64,000 bases of DNA from Lineus longissimus (taxonomy: Eukaryota > Nemertea > Pilidiophora > Heteronemertea > Lineidae), in NCBI RefSeq assembly GCF_910592395.1, contig NC_088325.1, positions 744,001-808,000 on the forward strand, written 5' to 3'. Every line of letters begins with the position of its first letter. Position 1 is the first letter of the stretch. Below the pieces are notes generated by a model. It did no database searches. It was not told the DNA's origin and was given only the letters and a program-made list of their open reading frames with translations. This document shows positions 25,083-35,313 of the stretch, piece after piece. The position numbers were made by a program, and so were the translations under genes.

Positions 25083-28038
25083 ATGGCGAACTTTGTCCAG
25101 TTGGTTGTTTTGGTGGTGTTTTTCAGCTTTTATACGGGTAAGGATTCATTTTTCATAGTTTTATAGTATAACTTCTCCACCATTTTGAAAATCATCATTG
25201 TCTGTGGACTTCGTGCAGTGGGCAGTCTGCTGGCTGGTTGTCTCTGTCCCATATTGCAAGAGCATACGTCGTTGTCACCTATCCAGTAACTGTTGAATAG
25301 TGGGACTGCATCTTGCTGTGCCCGCTTACGGGGTCGGAAGATGATAGCTTGTCCTGCCCTTGTCAGCTGGAACAGTCAAGGAGGTTCCATCTATAAATCT
25401 TACTTGATAGAGGAGACCTTCTGCCGGTCATGCTCCAAAATGCTTTTGCGTCCATGCATTCTATTCTTGTAACCATTTGAATGAAGAACCAAACTTTTTG
25501 TAATCAGACTCGCTGTTCCTTAACCATCATTCCTTCCCTTCGTTTTAAGTTCTTTCCAACAAAATCACGAGCAACATCGTGACAGAAACCAAGTCGGCGG
25601 GAATGGATGGAAAACTTAGCTGTACCATCCTTTCAAGAAGTAGGTCAAAGGTACGTGGTCAGCATCGAAATTCGGCATGTTTCGTAAACCCTACGGACGG
25701 AGACATGACATCTATGGACGAAACATCTTCATCTTCAAACTATGGCTAATGTGGGGAAAAACACAACGCTATAGTGATGGATCGTACCTTCAGGTTTATT
25801 CATTTATGGTAGTGATGACTTTATTTTTTCACGGTTGCAGGTCATCTGGCAGAAAATAAACGGCGATACGGCCTCGCCGATATCTATGGATGAAGATATC
25901 ACCGTCCGAAACCCGCGGCTCATGAGTGGGAAAACCAAATATGAAGTGTTGGTGACCCCAGCTGCCTCCAAAGGCTGGGTTTTCACGTTGGTGGTGCGGG
26001 CATTGCAAAGCACGGATTCTGGCACTTATCAATGCATGCTTATGATCGATGGATTAGACTTCGATTCCTATGCCAGACAGAGTGGACTTCTCATTGTACA
26101 GTGTAAGTGCGTTCCGAAAGCCATTTTATTACGATCTTTGGAGGATCTAGTTGATAACGGACTTCTTTTCGTATATCATGTATCGAAATCCGTGATTTGT
26201 TATATTGCTACGCAACAGTGATCAGTTTCAACAGTATGCGCAGGTGTACATGAGTTGTTTGGACAAAATGTCGAACCTTGACAATTAGTGAGGTTTTGCA
26301 ACCACCCGTTTAGGCCCTACGGCGACGTTTCTCTATTGTGTGAGTTCACCCGAATAATAGATAAACGTCGTCGAGGGCCTAACCGGATGGTTGCAAAACC
26401 TTACTATTAAACCTCGTTCGCGACTGCTTATCGCCATGTTGATTGTTGCTCCTACGGGAACGAGAAATAACGGCTTGACTGAACTTAAATCATTTCAGCA
26501 CCGCCAAGTATTGATGAAACAGCATCGACTCCTCGTCTTGATGTCACCGAGGGCACAGATGCGATCCTTAACTGCGAGGCGTCCGGAGTCCCAGCGCCGA
26601 AGATATCGTGGTCGAGACCCAACGGTAAGCCACTCCCTGGCGGCCAAACGACGTACTACGGCAACCAGATCCTGCTGAAGAATATCGGCGACGCGGTTTC
26701 GGGGGTGTATAGGTGCAAGGCAGACAACAACGTCAGGCCACCGGCCGTCCATGACATCACAGTCCAGGTTTTCCACAAACCCAGGGTGACACCCTTTCGT
26801 CGTGCTGTTGGACAAGCGCCAGATAAAAACTACGAGGTCGAACTCGCGTGCATTATAACAGGTAAGGATTTTGATCATAAGGCCAGTGTAGAAGTAGAAA
26901 ATGTCCCCTTGGAAAAGTGTCCGGCTCTAGCGTATTCTGACGGATTATGGTGTATATTGTTCTTTGGTTCCAATGACCCTCAGAGATTATATCGCTTGTT
27001 AGAATTCTTTGTTCCCGAGGACACATCTAATTTCTACACCGGCGAGATGTCAATTTAGTCCCCCTTGATATTGTCCTGCTCAATCATTCAATGATTTTTC
27101 AGGGATTTATTGCAAAAGAGACCATGCTTTTAGACCATGCTTCGTCCACCAAGTCATATTTTCATATAATATACAAATATTGCAAAAAATAACGTTGCTG
27201 CCTTCAATTTCCAGGAAGTCCACAACCGGATATGACGTGGTATAAGATCAGCGGAGATGCCCGATACGCCATCTTGGACGACAACAAGCACGAGGTTAAT
27301 ACTCTACTAATGCCACCAGGCGGCAGCACCAATGACGGCGATTTTATGATGACGTTACGAATTGCCAACCTGCAAATGAATGATTACGGGGAGTATTCTT
27401 GCTCGGCGAACAATATCTATGGAACGAGTAGCCAATCCGTAGAAGTGTTTTGTAAGTTGATTAGCATATTCTTTCTCAAAAAGAAAGCGTGTCTGATGTT
27501 ATGTTGAGGCAACTTATTTGGAAGAATTCGCCTCTTTCCTGATCAGCGCCTCTAGTGGTGAATCTCTGTTGTGAGGCAACAAAATGGCCGACTTGATGTT
27601 TGCGACATCACTTCGTACGTGACCTCGAAATCAACAGAGCCTGAACATATCAGTATCCAATCAGCGCCACCCGTGTTGGGTCTTATTGTATTTGGCTCCC
27701 CTAGACCACTCGACCTCAATAGATGCTAATCTGCAAATAGGCGAATTCATCGATTTTACAACAGTGGCGCCATCTTTGCTTTGACAGATCTGAGCATGCG
27801 CACAGTGTTCAACAGCGATGTGCAATGAAAATATAAACTCGGTTAGTGTCAGTTCAATTCTACAACTTTTTACATGTACATGTATATATATTCTCGTCTC
27901 TGTTTTTCAGACACCCCAACTTGCCAGGGACCGCTCTGTTCACGTTCTTCGGTTGTTGGATCTGCTGACATCACGCAGCCGCTGACCGCACTAACAATAA
28001 CAATGGCGGCAGTTGTTATTTCCGTATTGCACGTGTAG
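25083..28038 (+). CDS. GPI-anchored three-Ig-domain adhesion protein (lachesin/IgLON type)
   Basis: Six coding exons join in frame: 25083-25137, 25550-25650, 25841-26102, 26499-26861, 27215-27451 and 27911-28038, giving 381 residues. Every junction has GT-AG sites and matching phase (1, 0, 1, 1, 1). Residues 1-18 are a hydrophobic signal peptide. Ig1 (about 22-138) has Cys in KLSCTIL, Trp in VIWQK and the DSGTYQC motif. Ig2 (about 140-235) has ILNCEASGVPAPKISW and SGVYRCKADN. Ig3 (about 236-335) has LACIITGSPQPDMTWYK and DYGEYSCSANN. After a short Cys-containing linker the protein ends in a small-residue stretch (VVGSAD) and a hydrophobic tail with no cytoplasmic part, the layout of a GPI-attachment signal. 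In this family such proteins are neuronal or epithelial surface adhesion molecules. Family assignment rests on domain order and anchor. The exact orthology group is not resolved. Confidence 0.92.
26286..26406. repeat. Fold-back element in intron 3 of the Ig gene
   Basis: Inverted arms of about 55 bases share AGGTTTTGCAACCA, TTAGGCCCT and GACGTTT in the same order (about 80% identity by eye), with a very short apex around 26340-26350. It lies wholly between exons 3 and 4, leaving both splice sites intact. Probably a non-autonomous palindromic element. Confidence 0.8.
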
Positions 28039-28465
28039 AAATATTGGAGCACGCCGGAATAATTGGCAGTGGAGAACACTCTATATAAGTTACCCAAAGT
28101 GTCTCCTGGCTCGTGTATGAAAACAAATTCACCGTCGAGACTCTTGCAACGAAAGGCAGCCCGTCACCAGCAGACTTGGTGACCACTGCCTTACCATGGG
28201 CACTCCATTGCGTCTCCCTTCAAGCTGCCCATGCGAGGCGAAACATTAGTGTGCTCATCAAGCCACCGCCTGGCGACACTTTGGATGTGCACAAAGCCTC
28301 GGTGTTTCTCATGCTGGTGACTTTCTTGCCGACTTGTGGATACTGACGCACAACGCCGGAAGATCGGCATGGCGACTTTTGAGGACAGCCAGTCGACATT
28401 CACAAACTTGGAACTGATCCGACACGTGATTTTTCGGACTGACTTTGAAAGATAATGCTTAATAG

Positions 28466-28520
28466 CGATGCTATTAAGCCGGTTGAGGTGCGTCAGCATA
28501 CATATGCCTATTACACGTAT
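28466..28520 (+). repeat. Short dispersed repeat, copy 1
   Basis: GATGCTATTAAGCCGGTTGA, followed by GCCTATTACA and a GTATGAGGTAG segment, recurs diverged at 28920-28975. This copy lies in the probable 3' UTR of the Ig gene. Confidence 0.6.
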
Positions 28521-28739
28521 GAGGTAGAGGAATGACACGCACTCCTAAACCAACTATATAGCGTGGACACAGAATCATTTAGTCTGTGTAGCTATCTCAG
28601 GGATGGTCCATGTGTGTTCAACTAAAAATATGCATTATGTTTTTGTAGGAGAGATTTTTAGCGTACAAATTATTCTTGTTCAACTTTACTGGGTACACAT
28701 TTTATTATTCAAGGAAAATAAACTACATATAAGTGATTG

Positions 28740-28745
28740 AATAAA
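28740..28745 (+). promoter_or_regulatory. Polyadenylation signal AATAAA for the Ig gene
   Basis: AATAAA lies about 700 bases after the stop codon at 28036-28038 and is followed within 15-25 bases by T-rich sequence. Another AATAAA occurs about 20 bases before it. The transcript end is therefore placed near 28760-28790, by inference. Confidence 0.5.
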
Positions 28746-28919
28746 CATTAAAAAGTTTTTGTTTTTTTCTTCTTGAAAAAATGCGGTATGGGTTTGTTTC
28801 ATCAGTCCGAATTGCTGCTCCTCTTACTGATGCAATGCCTTTGATATCTTTGGCGACGTTCGTCCGTCTCGTAAAATGGCCTTTGGAGTGAAACTTTTAC
28901 CGAGGCGCGTATATACTGT

Positions 28920-28975
28920 GTAGATGCTATTAAGCCGCTTGAAGGGTGCCAGTACAAAAGGCCTATTTTACATGT
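28920..28975 (+). repeat. Short dispersed repeat, copy 2
   Basis: GATGCTATTAAGCCGCTTGA followed by GCCTATTTTACATG matches the segment at 28466-28520. Spacing and orientation are the same, so the two are direct copies about 455 bases apart. The rest of 28790-29400 holds nothing else I can name. Confidence 0.6.
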
Positions 28976-29402
28976 AATAGACCTATGTGAAACAGACGAA
29001 CCGAAACCGGCTAAATCGCGTCTACACAGCACATTGATAGGGACCTTTACCGGGTTAAAAATACTATAATTTCCCTTGCAGCGGCATCTAAGGACGCAAC
29101 CCTTCTCTAAAAAAGGTAAAACTAAGCAGACATTGCTAAGCTCGATACCTTTTATCCACAATATAACACTATTCGATGGGTTCCTGAGACGTCTCACTTT
29201 CTAAATGTGAAAATCCAGGATTTGAGACAATTTCTCGAACACCATCATATTCCAGCATGTCATTCCTATTTCGTTGATCCATACCAGGCGCCACCTTGGT
29301 TTTCAACATAGCCTGGTAGAAACTGATACAGTTCTATACGTTTTAGATGTTCTACGAGGCTACCAAGATGGCGACCTGCCGGAAAAAATCAATGAACAAC
29401 AA

Positions 29403-30870
29403 TTACATCTTAGTTGAGAAGGAGACTTCGTCCTCTGACTCGTCGGAGGACTGCGCGGGATTCAAGATCAGGCCCTTCTCAGGATCCTGATCTGTCGACC
29501 TTACAGTCCCTGACACCCTCGAAGCATCATAATTTTCATTCTGCATCAGTTTATACTTAGCATCCTTCGAATCGTCGTCTGCCTCCAGCCGCGACTTCCG
29601 ATTTACTTTCCAGTTTCCCCGCTTGGTGGCGTCGCTGAATGTTACAGCGGGCGTGGCCCAGTTGTTGTTGTCAATTTCCGTTGCATCCCCCTTGTTTGAC
29701 GTATTTCCGCTCGATGCAGATGTAGGACGGGAGCTCACACTGCCGGTGAAGTCGGTATCGACCGTATTACTCTCAGTAGTGCGGGGACTTGCCCGCCAAT
29801 CAGAGTCGCAAGGCGTGACTCGACCATTGTCAACCGAATTGTCATCTGCAACAGTGGGCGTGGCCATCACTGCCATCTCCATCTCATTATTGTTGGCCTG
29901 ATACAGTCTGTCCTTACTGGATGTGCTCGGGAGTGATTGACAGCTCGATGCGGATGGGGTGGCGGAAGGCCTTACTCCGACCTCTTGTGTGGTCGCTTGA
30001 CTGATTTCAGACAGTCGTCGGCTGGCACGCCGGGACGCCAAATCTTCCTCGTGCAAAATGAGTGCTTCCACTGAAAGATAGAAGACACCAAATATCAATG
30101 CAGCGCAGAAAAATAAGAAGTTTAGCCTTTACTGCGCGGAGTATAAGCGATTTCCCAGAAAAACAGTTATGCCAGTAAACGGCGTACACAAAACGCACTT
30201 GATGGCTGATCAGGCAGCTCGGCTGCAGAACGAGTAGGCCTACTTCAATCTCCAAGCCTCGCCATTATGATCGGTTGCCTGTCACACTAGCACCGTTACG
30301 GGCGTACTTTTGCTACGGAGCAAATGCTAGCTCTTGTCTCATTGGGAGATTGCGAGTACATGTACTTACGTAGGGCCCTGTTTTCCCTCTTCCGCCAGAG
30401 GATGCTCCACACCAGGCCGCCGACTAAGCAAACCGCCGCCATCGTGAAGGCGAAGATCCTGGAGGAGACGGAGACGGTTCAAAAAGCATGTTGGTGTAAA
30501 TTGTGCAGCCTATACTTCTTATCTTGATCTGGAGTTGTTGCTTTTTAAAGCCATGAACGATGACACTGTATATGTTTTGGGTTGGGGGAGCGCTTGAAGT
30601 GTCACCTTCACAACCAATGCGGGCCCTGAGCAGTCGGTTACCACGCAACCTTCTCCAGCCTCTCATAGGAAGTGGGCCGTACTCGTGTCGTTCAAAAGGC
30701 ATAAGGACGGATACTCTACGTTTTAGTATGTCATGTCACAGACACTTGATCACAGCAGAATCGTTCAATAAAGACTGCCATGTAAATGCCGATGTACATA
30801 TTTGGGATGTCCTAGGATAGATTGTCTGGGAAACAAAGTATGACATGACTACATACCAAAACCACTCCAT
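29403..30870 (-). CDS. Small single-pass membrane protein with Ser/Thr-rich cytoplasmic tail (paralogue 1)
   Basis: Three coding exons on the minus strand: 30857-30870, 30370-30458 and 29403-30070 (phases 2 and 1), giving 256 residues. The start ACCATGG is an ideal Kozak context with an in-frame stop just upstream. The first exon encodes only MEWFW. The membrane helix follows at once (residues 3-26, IFAFTMAAVCLVGGLVWSIL), then a basic WRKRENR stop-transfer motif. There is no signal peptide, so the N-terminus is probably outside as a reverse signal anchor. The tail is acidic and Ser/Thr-rich with an Arg-Ser patch near residue 50 and ends in STKM, a weak fit to a class I PDZ ligand. The first intron splits the codon for Trp just before IFA, exactly as in the neighbour at 33989-35313, so the two are duplicates. 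I do not recognise the family. Confidence 0.8.
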
Positions 30871-31084
30871 GGTACTGTATCACAGAAGACTATCAATAAT
30901 ACGGCGTCAATTAGCAGGAGGGGACGCTCTCATCTTCTTTACAGACTTCCTATCCTAAAACGAAGATTGTCATTTACCGGGGTGATTTACCAGTTTGAAA
31001 CTACCAGGAGTTTTAACTGAAAACGCCATTTTAGGATATACATGTAACCTTGTTTATAACTGGATACTCGTTTTCAGGTGAACT

Positions 31085-31246
31085 CGTAATAAAATGTACA
31101 TTGCTTGGCATGGTAGAATGTCACCTCTAGTCCTGTCTGGACACGAGGCCCGCTGGAAGTGGACCTAGTATCCAGGCTATGTGAGACATTGATCGAGTCC
31201 ATATCAAGCACTGTACATTAGATTGAAATTTTACCTGGGGACGAGT
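31085..31246 (+). repeat. Dispersed repeat, copy in plus orientation
   Basis: Matches the reverse complement of 32952-33117 over about 165 bases. Shared words are TTGAGTCCATATCAAGCACT (one difference), TGGCATGGT, GTATCCAGGC and TTTACCTGGGGAC. It has no open frame of its own. Confidence 0.8.
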
Positions 31247-32951
31247 CTTTGTTGTAAACTGACTGTACGGGTGTGACAAGTGCAATGCATTGGAAACCAG
31301 TACAGGGATCTAAGTTTTGAGGCCTGAAACGATTCTTGGAATGAACAGAATAGAGAAATCAGAGGAAAGTCAAAAACATAAAATCTTAACTTACGAAAAT
31401 CTTGCATGGACGCGTCCTCGGCTTACACAGACTTAACAGGTGCGATACACAGGCCTAATTAAGAACAGTCCCTTCTTCGCCGTAGGTAAACTATAAATCA
31501 ACAGCTTTGGACGCCAAGGCCTATAGGCTTTAAGTTGAAAAAACGTGTTGTACTATTATAAAGTGAACCTACATTCTCGCATAGGTATTTATACATGTGT
31601 ATGCTTTGAAGTCATTCAGGCTACGAATGGCGGTTAATATTGTGGACACTTGTTCGCCTTGTCATGCATGATGCGTTCATAGTCAACAAAACACACTCCA
31701 AGTTTTCTGGGTTAGGTCGGCGTTGTTCAAACCTTACAATCAGTATGAAAGACATCATGCCATATGACTCAGCGTGACTCAATTGAATATCATGAATTTA
31801 GCACTCGAACTTTGTGTCTTGTTGTCCAATGTAAGATTTTTGATAAGGTATAACAAATTAACGAAAGAGTACAAAACGTTTAAGTCGAGGATGGCCATTT
31901 TTTCTGGGGCATCCCTTTCAAAATGCCATTATAGACGGCAGGGGGGTAACGTGGGGTTTTTTTTGGGGGGGGTTATAATCGGATATCAAAACGATGTAGG
32001 TTATCATCCGACTTACACTCTAACCCCGGTCAGCTTTCCTGAAACCTTTCAGAAGACCGCAGATGAGCTGCTGAACCAGAACTGGAATCTGAGCATGTCT
32101 GACCAGTACTCATTGTCAGCTGGGTTGAGGGAGGCGAGTTAGAAAAAAGAGACACCTGCCTCGAGTCTCACGCCCACAGTGGCTATCGAACCAGCGTGCT
32201 CTTGACTTCAAGACGAGAGTCCGAGCCACTGTCACTGACTGAGGCTCAGCCTGACTGAGGGGGTTCAATTGGTGCTGGTATCCAGGTTTCAGGGCCTAAG
32301 GCGGGGATGCACTAGGCCTGCATTTGCCCCCATTTCCCACACACACCCAAAACGCACTTAAAGAGCAGCAGAGAAGGCCTACCTCTCGAAGTACTGCTTT
32401 TTATCAGCCGAGGAAGAGTTGGATTATCATTCCAAGATGCCAGGAAAAGGCATTCAGGTTGGCCCTCACATTTTTAACCTGATCGTTCAGAATGCCGTGG
32501 TGACCATTCATTAAGAAGGAGGGGTTTTATTGACAGCAGCATGATACTCACCTGTTCCGAATGTACATGTATCTAAAAGCATTATCTATGTCCCCGGTGG
32601 TAAATAAACACCTGAACTAACACCTGTTGCCCAGCGTATTTGAGGCATAAAATAATATTCATGTCATAGCTTCATGCAATGATGAGATAGCACGTGGCCA
32701 GTGGTTTTCACAGGTAGTTTCATAACACTATCGTGGGTTCGGTCATTCCTGGACCGTACGCGCCAAAATAGCTGATAGAACTTCATTATTGTTTCGCGGA
32801 TATTCTATTCTAGGACATTTCAAACGGAATAATGTTTACAGATTAGAGAGAGTCTTCGAAGAGAAGCCAGGCTGGCCAGATTAAGTTACACCAGTCGCCG
32901 ATATGTATAGTATTTGTGTATCGGTCCGCACAACTGCATACTCCCCAGTAA

Positions 32952-33117
32952 TCTTGTCCCCAGGTAAACATCCAATTCAATGTATATGTACAGTGCTTGA
33001 TATGGACTCAATGGCCTGGATACTATTATAGACCTTACATGGTCACTTTCAAGCAGGCCTTGTGTCCAGGTAGGAAGTGAAATTCGACCATGCCACGCGA
33101 TGTACATGTTATTACAC
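32952..33117 (-). repeat. Dispersed repeat, inverted copy
   Basis: Inverted partner of 31085-31246, about 1.7 kb away. Divergence is roughly 20% with small indels. The two may be independent insertions of one family, or the ends of a larger composite element. The DNA between them shows no transposase-like frame. Confidence 0.8.
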
Positions 33118-33205
33118 TTCTACCTGAAGACGGGTATTTGTTTGTAAAGTAAGGTATTGGCGGATTAACTCGATGTGAATACGTACATGTATATAAACAG
33201 AACTG

Positions 33206-33264
33206 CAAACTTTCAAATTCAATTACAAATTCCAAATCTTTAACGATGAGCGAAGGCCTTTAAG
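33206..33264 (+). repeat. Truncated copy of the element at 62015-62304
   Basis: The words TTTCAAATTCAATTACAAAT and TTTAACGATGAGCG followed by GCCTTTAAG match the right end of the element at 62015-62304. The matching left inverted end is not seen here, so this copy is truncated. Confidence 0.6.
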
Positions 33265-33749
33265 TTGATGCCCAAAAACCTTTTCCGGTGTTACACGGGG
33301 TGATGCAATTTACTAAAACAACAACATTTTACAAAATGTCTTTTTATTACATAAATATTAATTGTTTTACACAAAATGTGTTCATATTCCTTTCATAATT
33401 TTTTTAATCGCCTTTTATAAAAAGCGATGAAATGTTCTGGGTTTTTTTATCATGCAACACTTGTTGTCCTTTTTTGAGCAGCAGTGTCTAACCTACAACG
33501 CCGTCAAAAAACCAGATGCGGATTTCTCATGAAATAGACAATAGTCCTATTCATATTTTGGCATGGACGGATGAACGTGTAAAAGTGTAGAACAAACTAA
33601 GACGCACTGAGTAGAATAATAGCGAGGTTGATATTTTTATCCAAGAACAAAAACGAGGACGAAGTTGGTTTTTTGTGATAGACCACTTCAAGTCAATTAG
33701 GTTGTTTTATTTCATTCTTTGTTCTTGGCAAACAATAAAGTCACAAAAT

Positions 33750-33755
33750 TTTATT
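33750..33755 (-). promoter_or_regulatory. Possible polyadenylation signal for paralogue 2
   Basis: AATAAA on the minus strand lies about 235 bases after the stop codon at 33989-33991. Another minus-strand AATAAA occurs near 33707. No direct evidence selects between them. Confidence 0.4.
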
Positions 33756-33988
33756 TCATTTCTGACCACTCGTTATCGTTATTGGATCAAAATCTAAACC
33801 TCTCTAACATTTTGGCTATTCCCGCAAGGGTTGCATTTAGGTCGGGAACAATGGCAAACCGTCCGAACTACGTCACAAAATTTGCCCTGCCATCTACCGG
33901 CCGACGGTGAACTACAAAATACCCGAATGTCGGACATCTTTGTTCTCAAATTAAGTCATTATAACAAAAATAGATCGTCGGTACGGCC

Positions 33989-35313
33989 TCAGACAGTCTC
34001 TTCCAGTCTGTCATCGTACGCAACATTATCATAGCCTCTGTCAAGCAATCCCTGTTCCGAGAGTTTCCGAGTGAGTACCTCATAATCTGTCTCTTCGATC
34101 ACAACGCCCTCTTTCGGCGCAACAATATTTGTCTGTGTGTCAATCGTCATCAGTGAACTCCCGATTCCCGAACTGTTCTCACTCGATGTCTCGACAATGA
34201 TTCTATTTTTGGGCGCGTATGGTCCACTTACTGGCCCCATAGGCCTCATTTCTATCACTGACCCAGTGTCTGATTCTAGATCGGGTTCCATCCGGGTCCT
34301 TGTACCGTCTGTTGGGGTCAGGGACCTCTCATATTCGTGCACGCGCGCGGAAACATGCACTTGTGCCCCATGTTTGCTGGTTTGGCCGCCAGGCGTGGTA
34401 ATCCCGTGTCTCTGTTTATGTTTTCCGTGATCGCTGCCTCGAAGAAGCATTCCACCAGGCGGAACTCCCTTCCTTACCTGGTATCTTGGCGAATCTTTTG
34501 GGCTGTCATAACTTTGATTATTCCGAATCTCACGGCCAGGCGGCGCATTTCCAACTGCATTTTTATCCTCAATATAATTACCACCACTTGACTTAGCAAT
34601 TCCACTAGATGGCGCACCATGCACTAGGCTTCTCTGGTCAATAGCCGCACCATTGCTCGGTGTCTTTTCACCGTACAATTCACCCATTTGCTGCTCAGCA
34701 TCAGCCAACTTTGAAAGTCGTCCCTCCTCGCTCACGGGGAATAAAGGTGGCAGCTTGACGACACTAGAGGCGCTAGTAGTCCGCGTCCTCTTCCGCTTCA
34801 TGGTATCCTTCTGACCTTTCGTTGAACTCGGCTTGACACTTCTCCGCCGCTCATTGGCCAATTTTCGCGCCTTCTCCTCAGCGATGTGGGCGGCTTCATC
34901 GTTATCCTTTTGGTTCGCCTTCTCGTAGTGTCGGCTCATACAGATGCAGGCTATGAGGCCGAATATCAGGGCCACGCCGCCCATCACGATGGCAAAGATC
35001 CTGAAACAAGAAAGAAGTGCCAGTGCACATTTAGGGATAAGTCAGTCAAACTGTGCTCTCTTCAGCGACGTTTAGCGAGGTTTATTATTTTGTGAAGGGG
35101 GAAGAAGTTAAAACCGAGAAGTCGCTACTATTTATGTCGTTCAAATGTAAGACTCTTTTGAGTAATCGGCGACAACTCGTGTTTGTGGAAGGTGACCGCG
35201 TGAAATCCAATGAAAACCATGCGAAATCAGATAGACATTTGTCTCCTCCAGACTTACCAGTACCATGCGATCTCGCCGCCCCACGTGACCATGTGATCGT
35301 AGAATAAATCCAT
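33989..35313 (-). CDS. Small single-pass membrane protein with long basic/Ser tail (paralogue 2)
   Basis: Two coding exons on the minus strand, 35258-35313 and 33989-35000, joined in phase 2, give 355 residues. The first exon encodes MDLFYDHMVTWGGEIAWYW with the last Trp codon split by the intron. The helix continues as IFAIVMGGVALIFGLIACIC (about 16-40), then MSRHYEK as the cytoplasmic anchor. There is no signal peptide. A charged stretch with AEEKARKLANERRR (about 55-75) may be helical. The rest is disordered, and the end DYEVLTRKLSEQG...YDNVAYDD may be the conserved part. The last residues EETV fit a class III PDZ ligand (E-x-hydrophobic), and YEVL and YDNV are possible Tyr-based sites. 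A likely acceptor (TTTTTTCAG) eight bases before the ATG implies a 5' untranslated exon. The shared intron position and the W-x-W-I-F-A signature tie it to the gene at 29403-30870. Confidence 0.82.

Larger units (their letters stand above)
30871..33745. other. Intergenic DNA between the two membrane-protein paralogues
   Basis: No exon is supported. The stretch holds one repeat in two inverted copies (31085-31246 and 32952-33117), the end of a dispersed element (33206-33264), and a G-rich stretch at about 31943-31975 with three runs of 4-8 G. Confidence 0.5.

Noticed and set aside
31774-32142. Plus-strand open frame of 122 codons
   Set aside because: It crosses long G and T runs, gives low-complexity residues there, and has no splice sites or domain.
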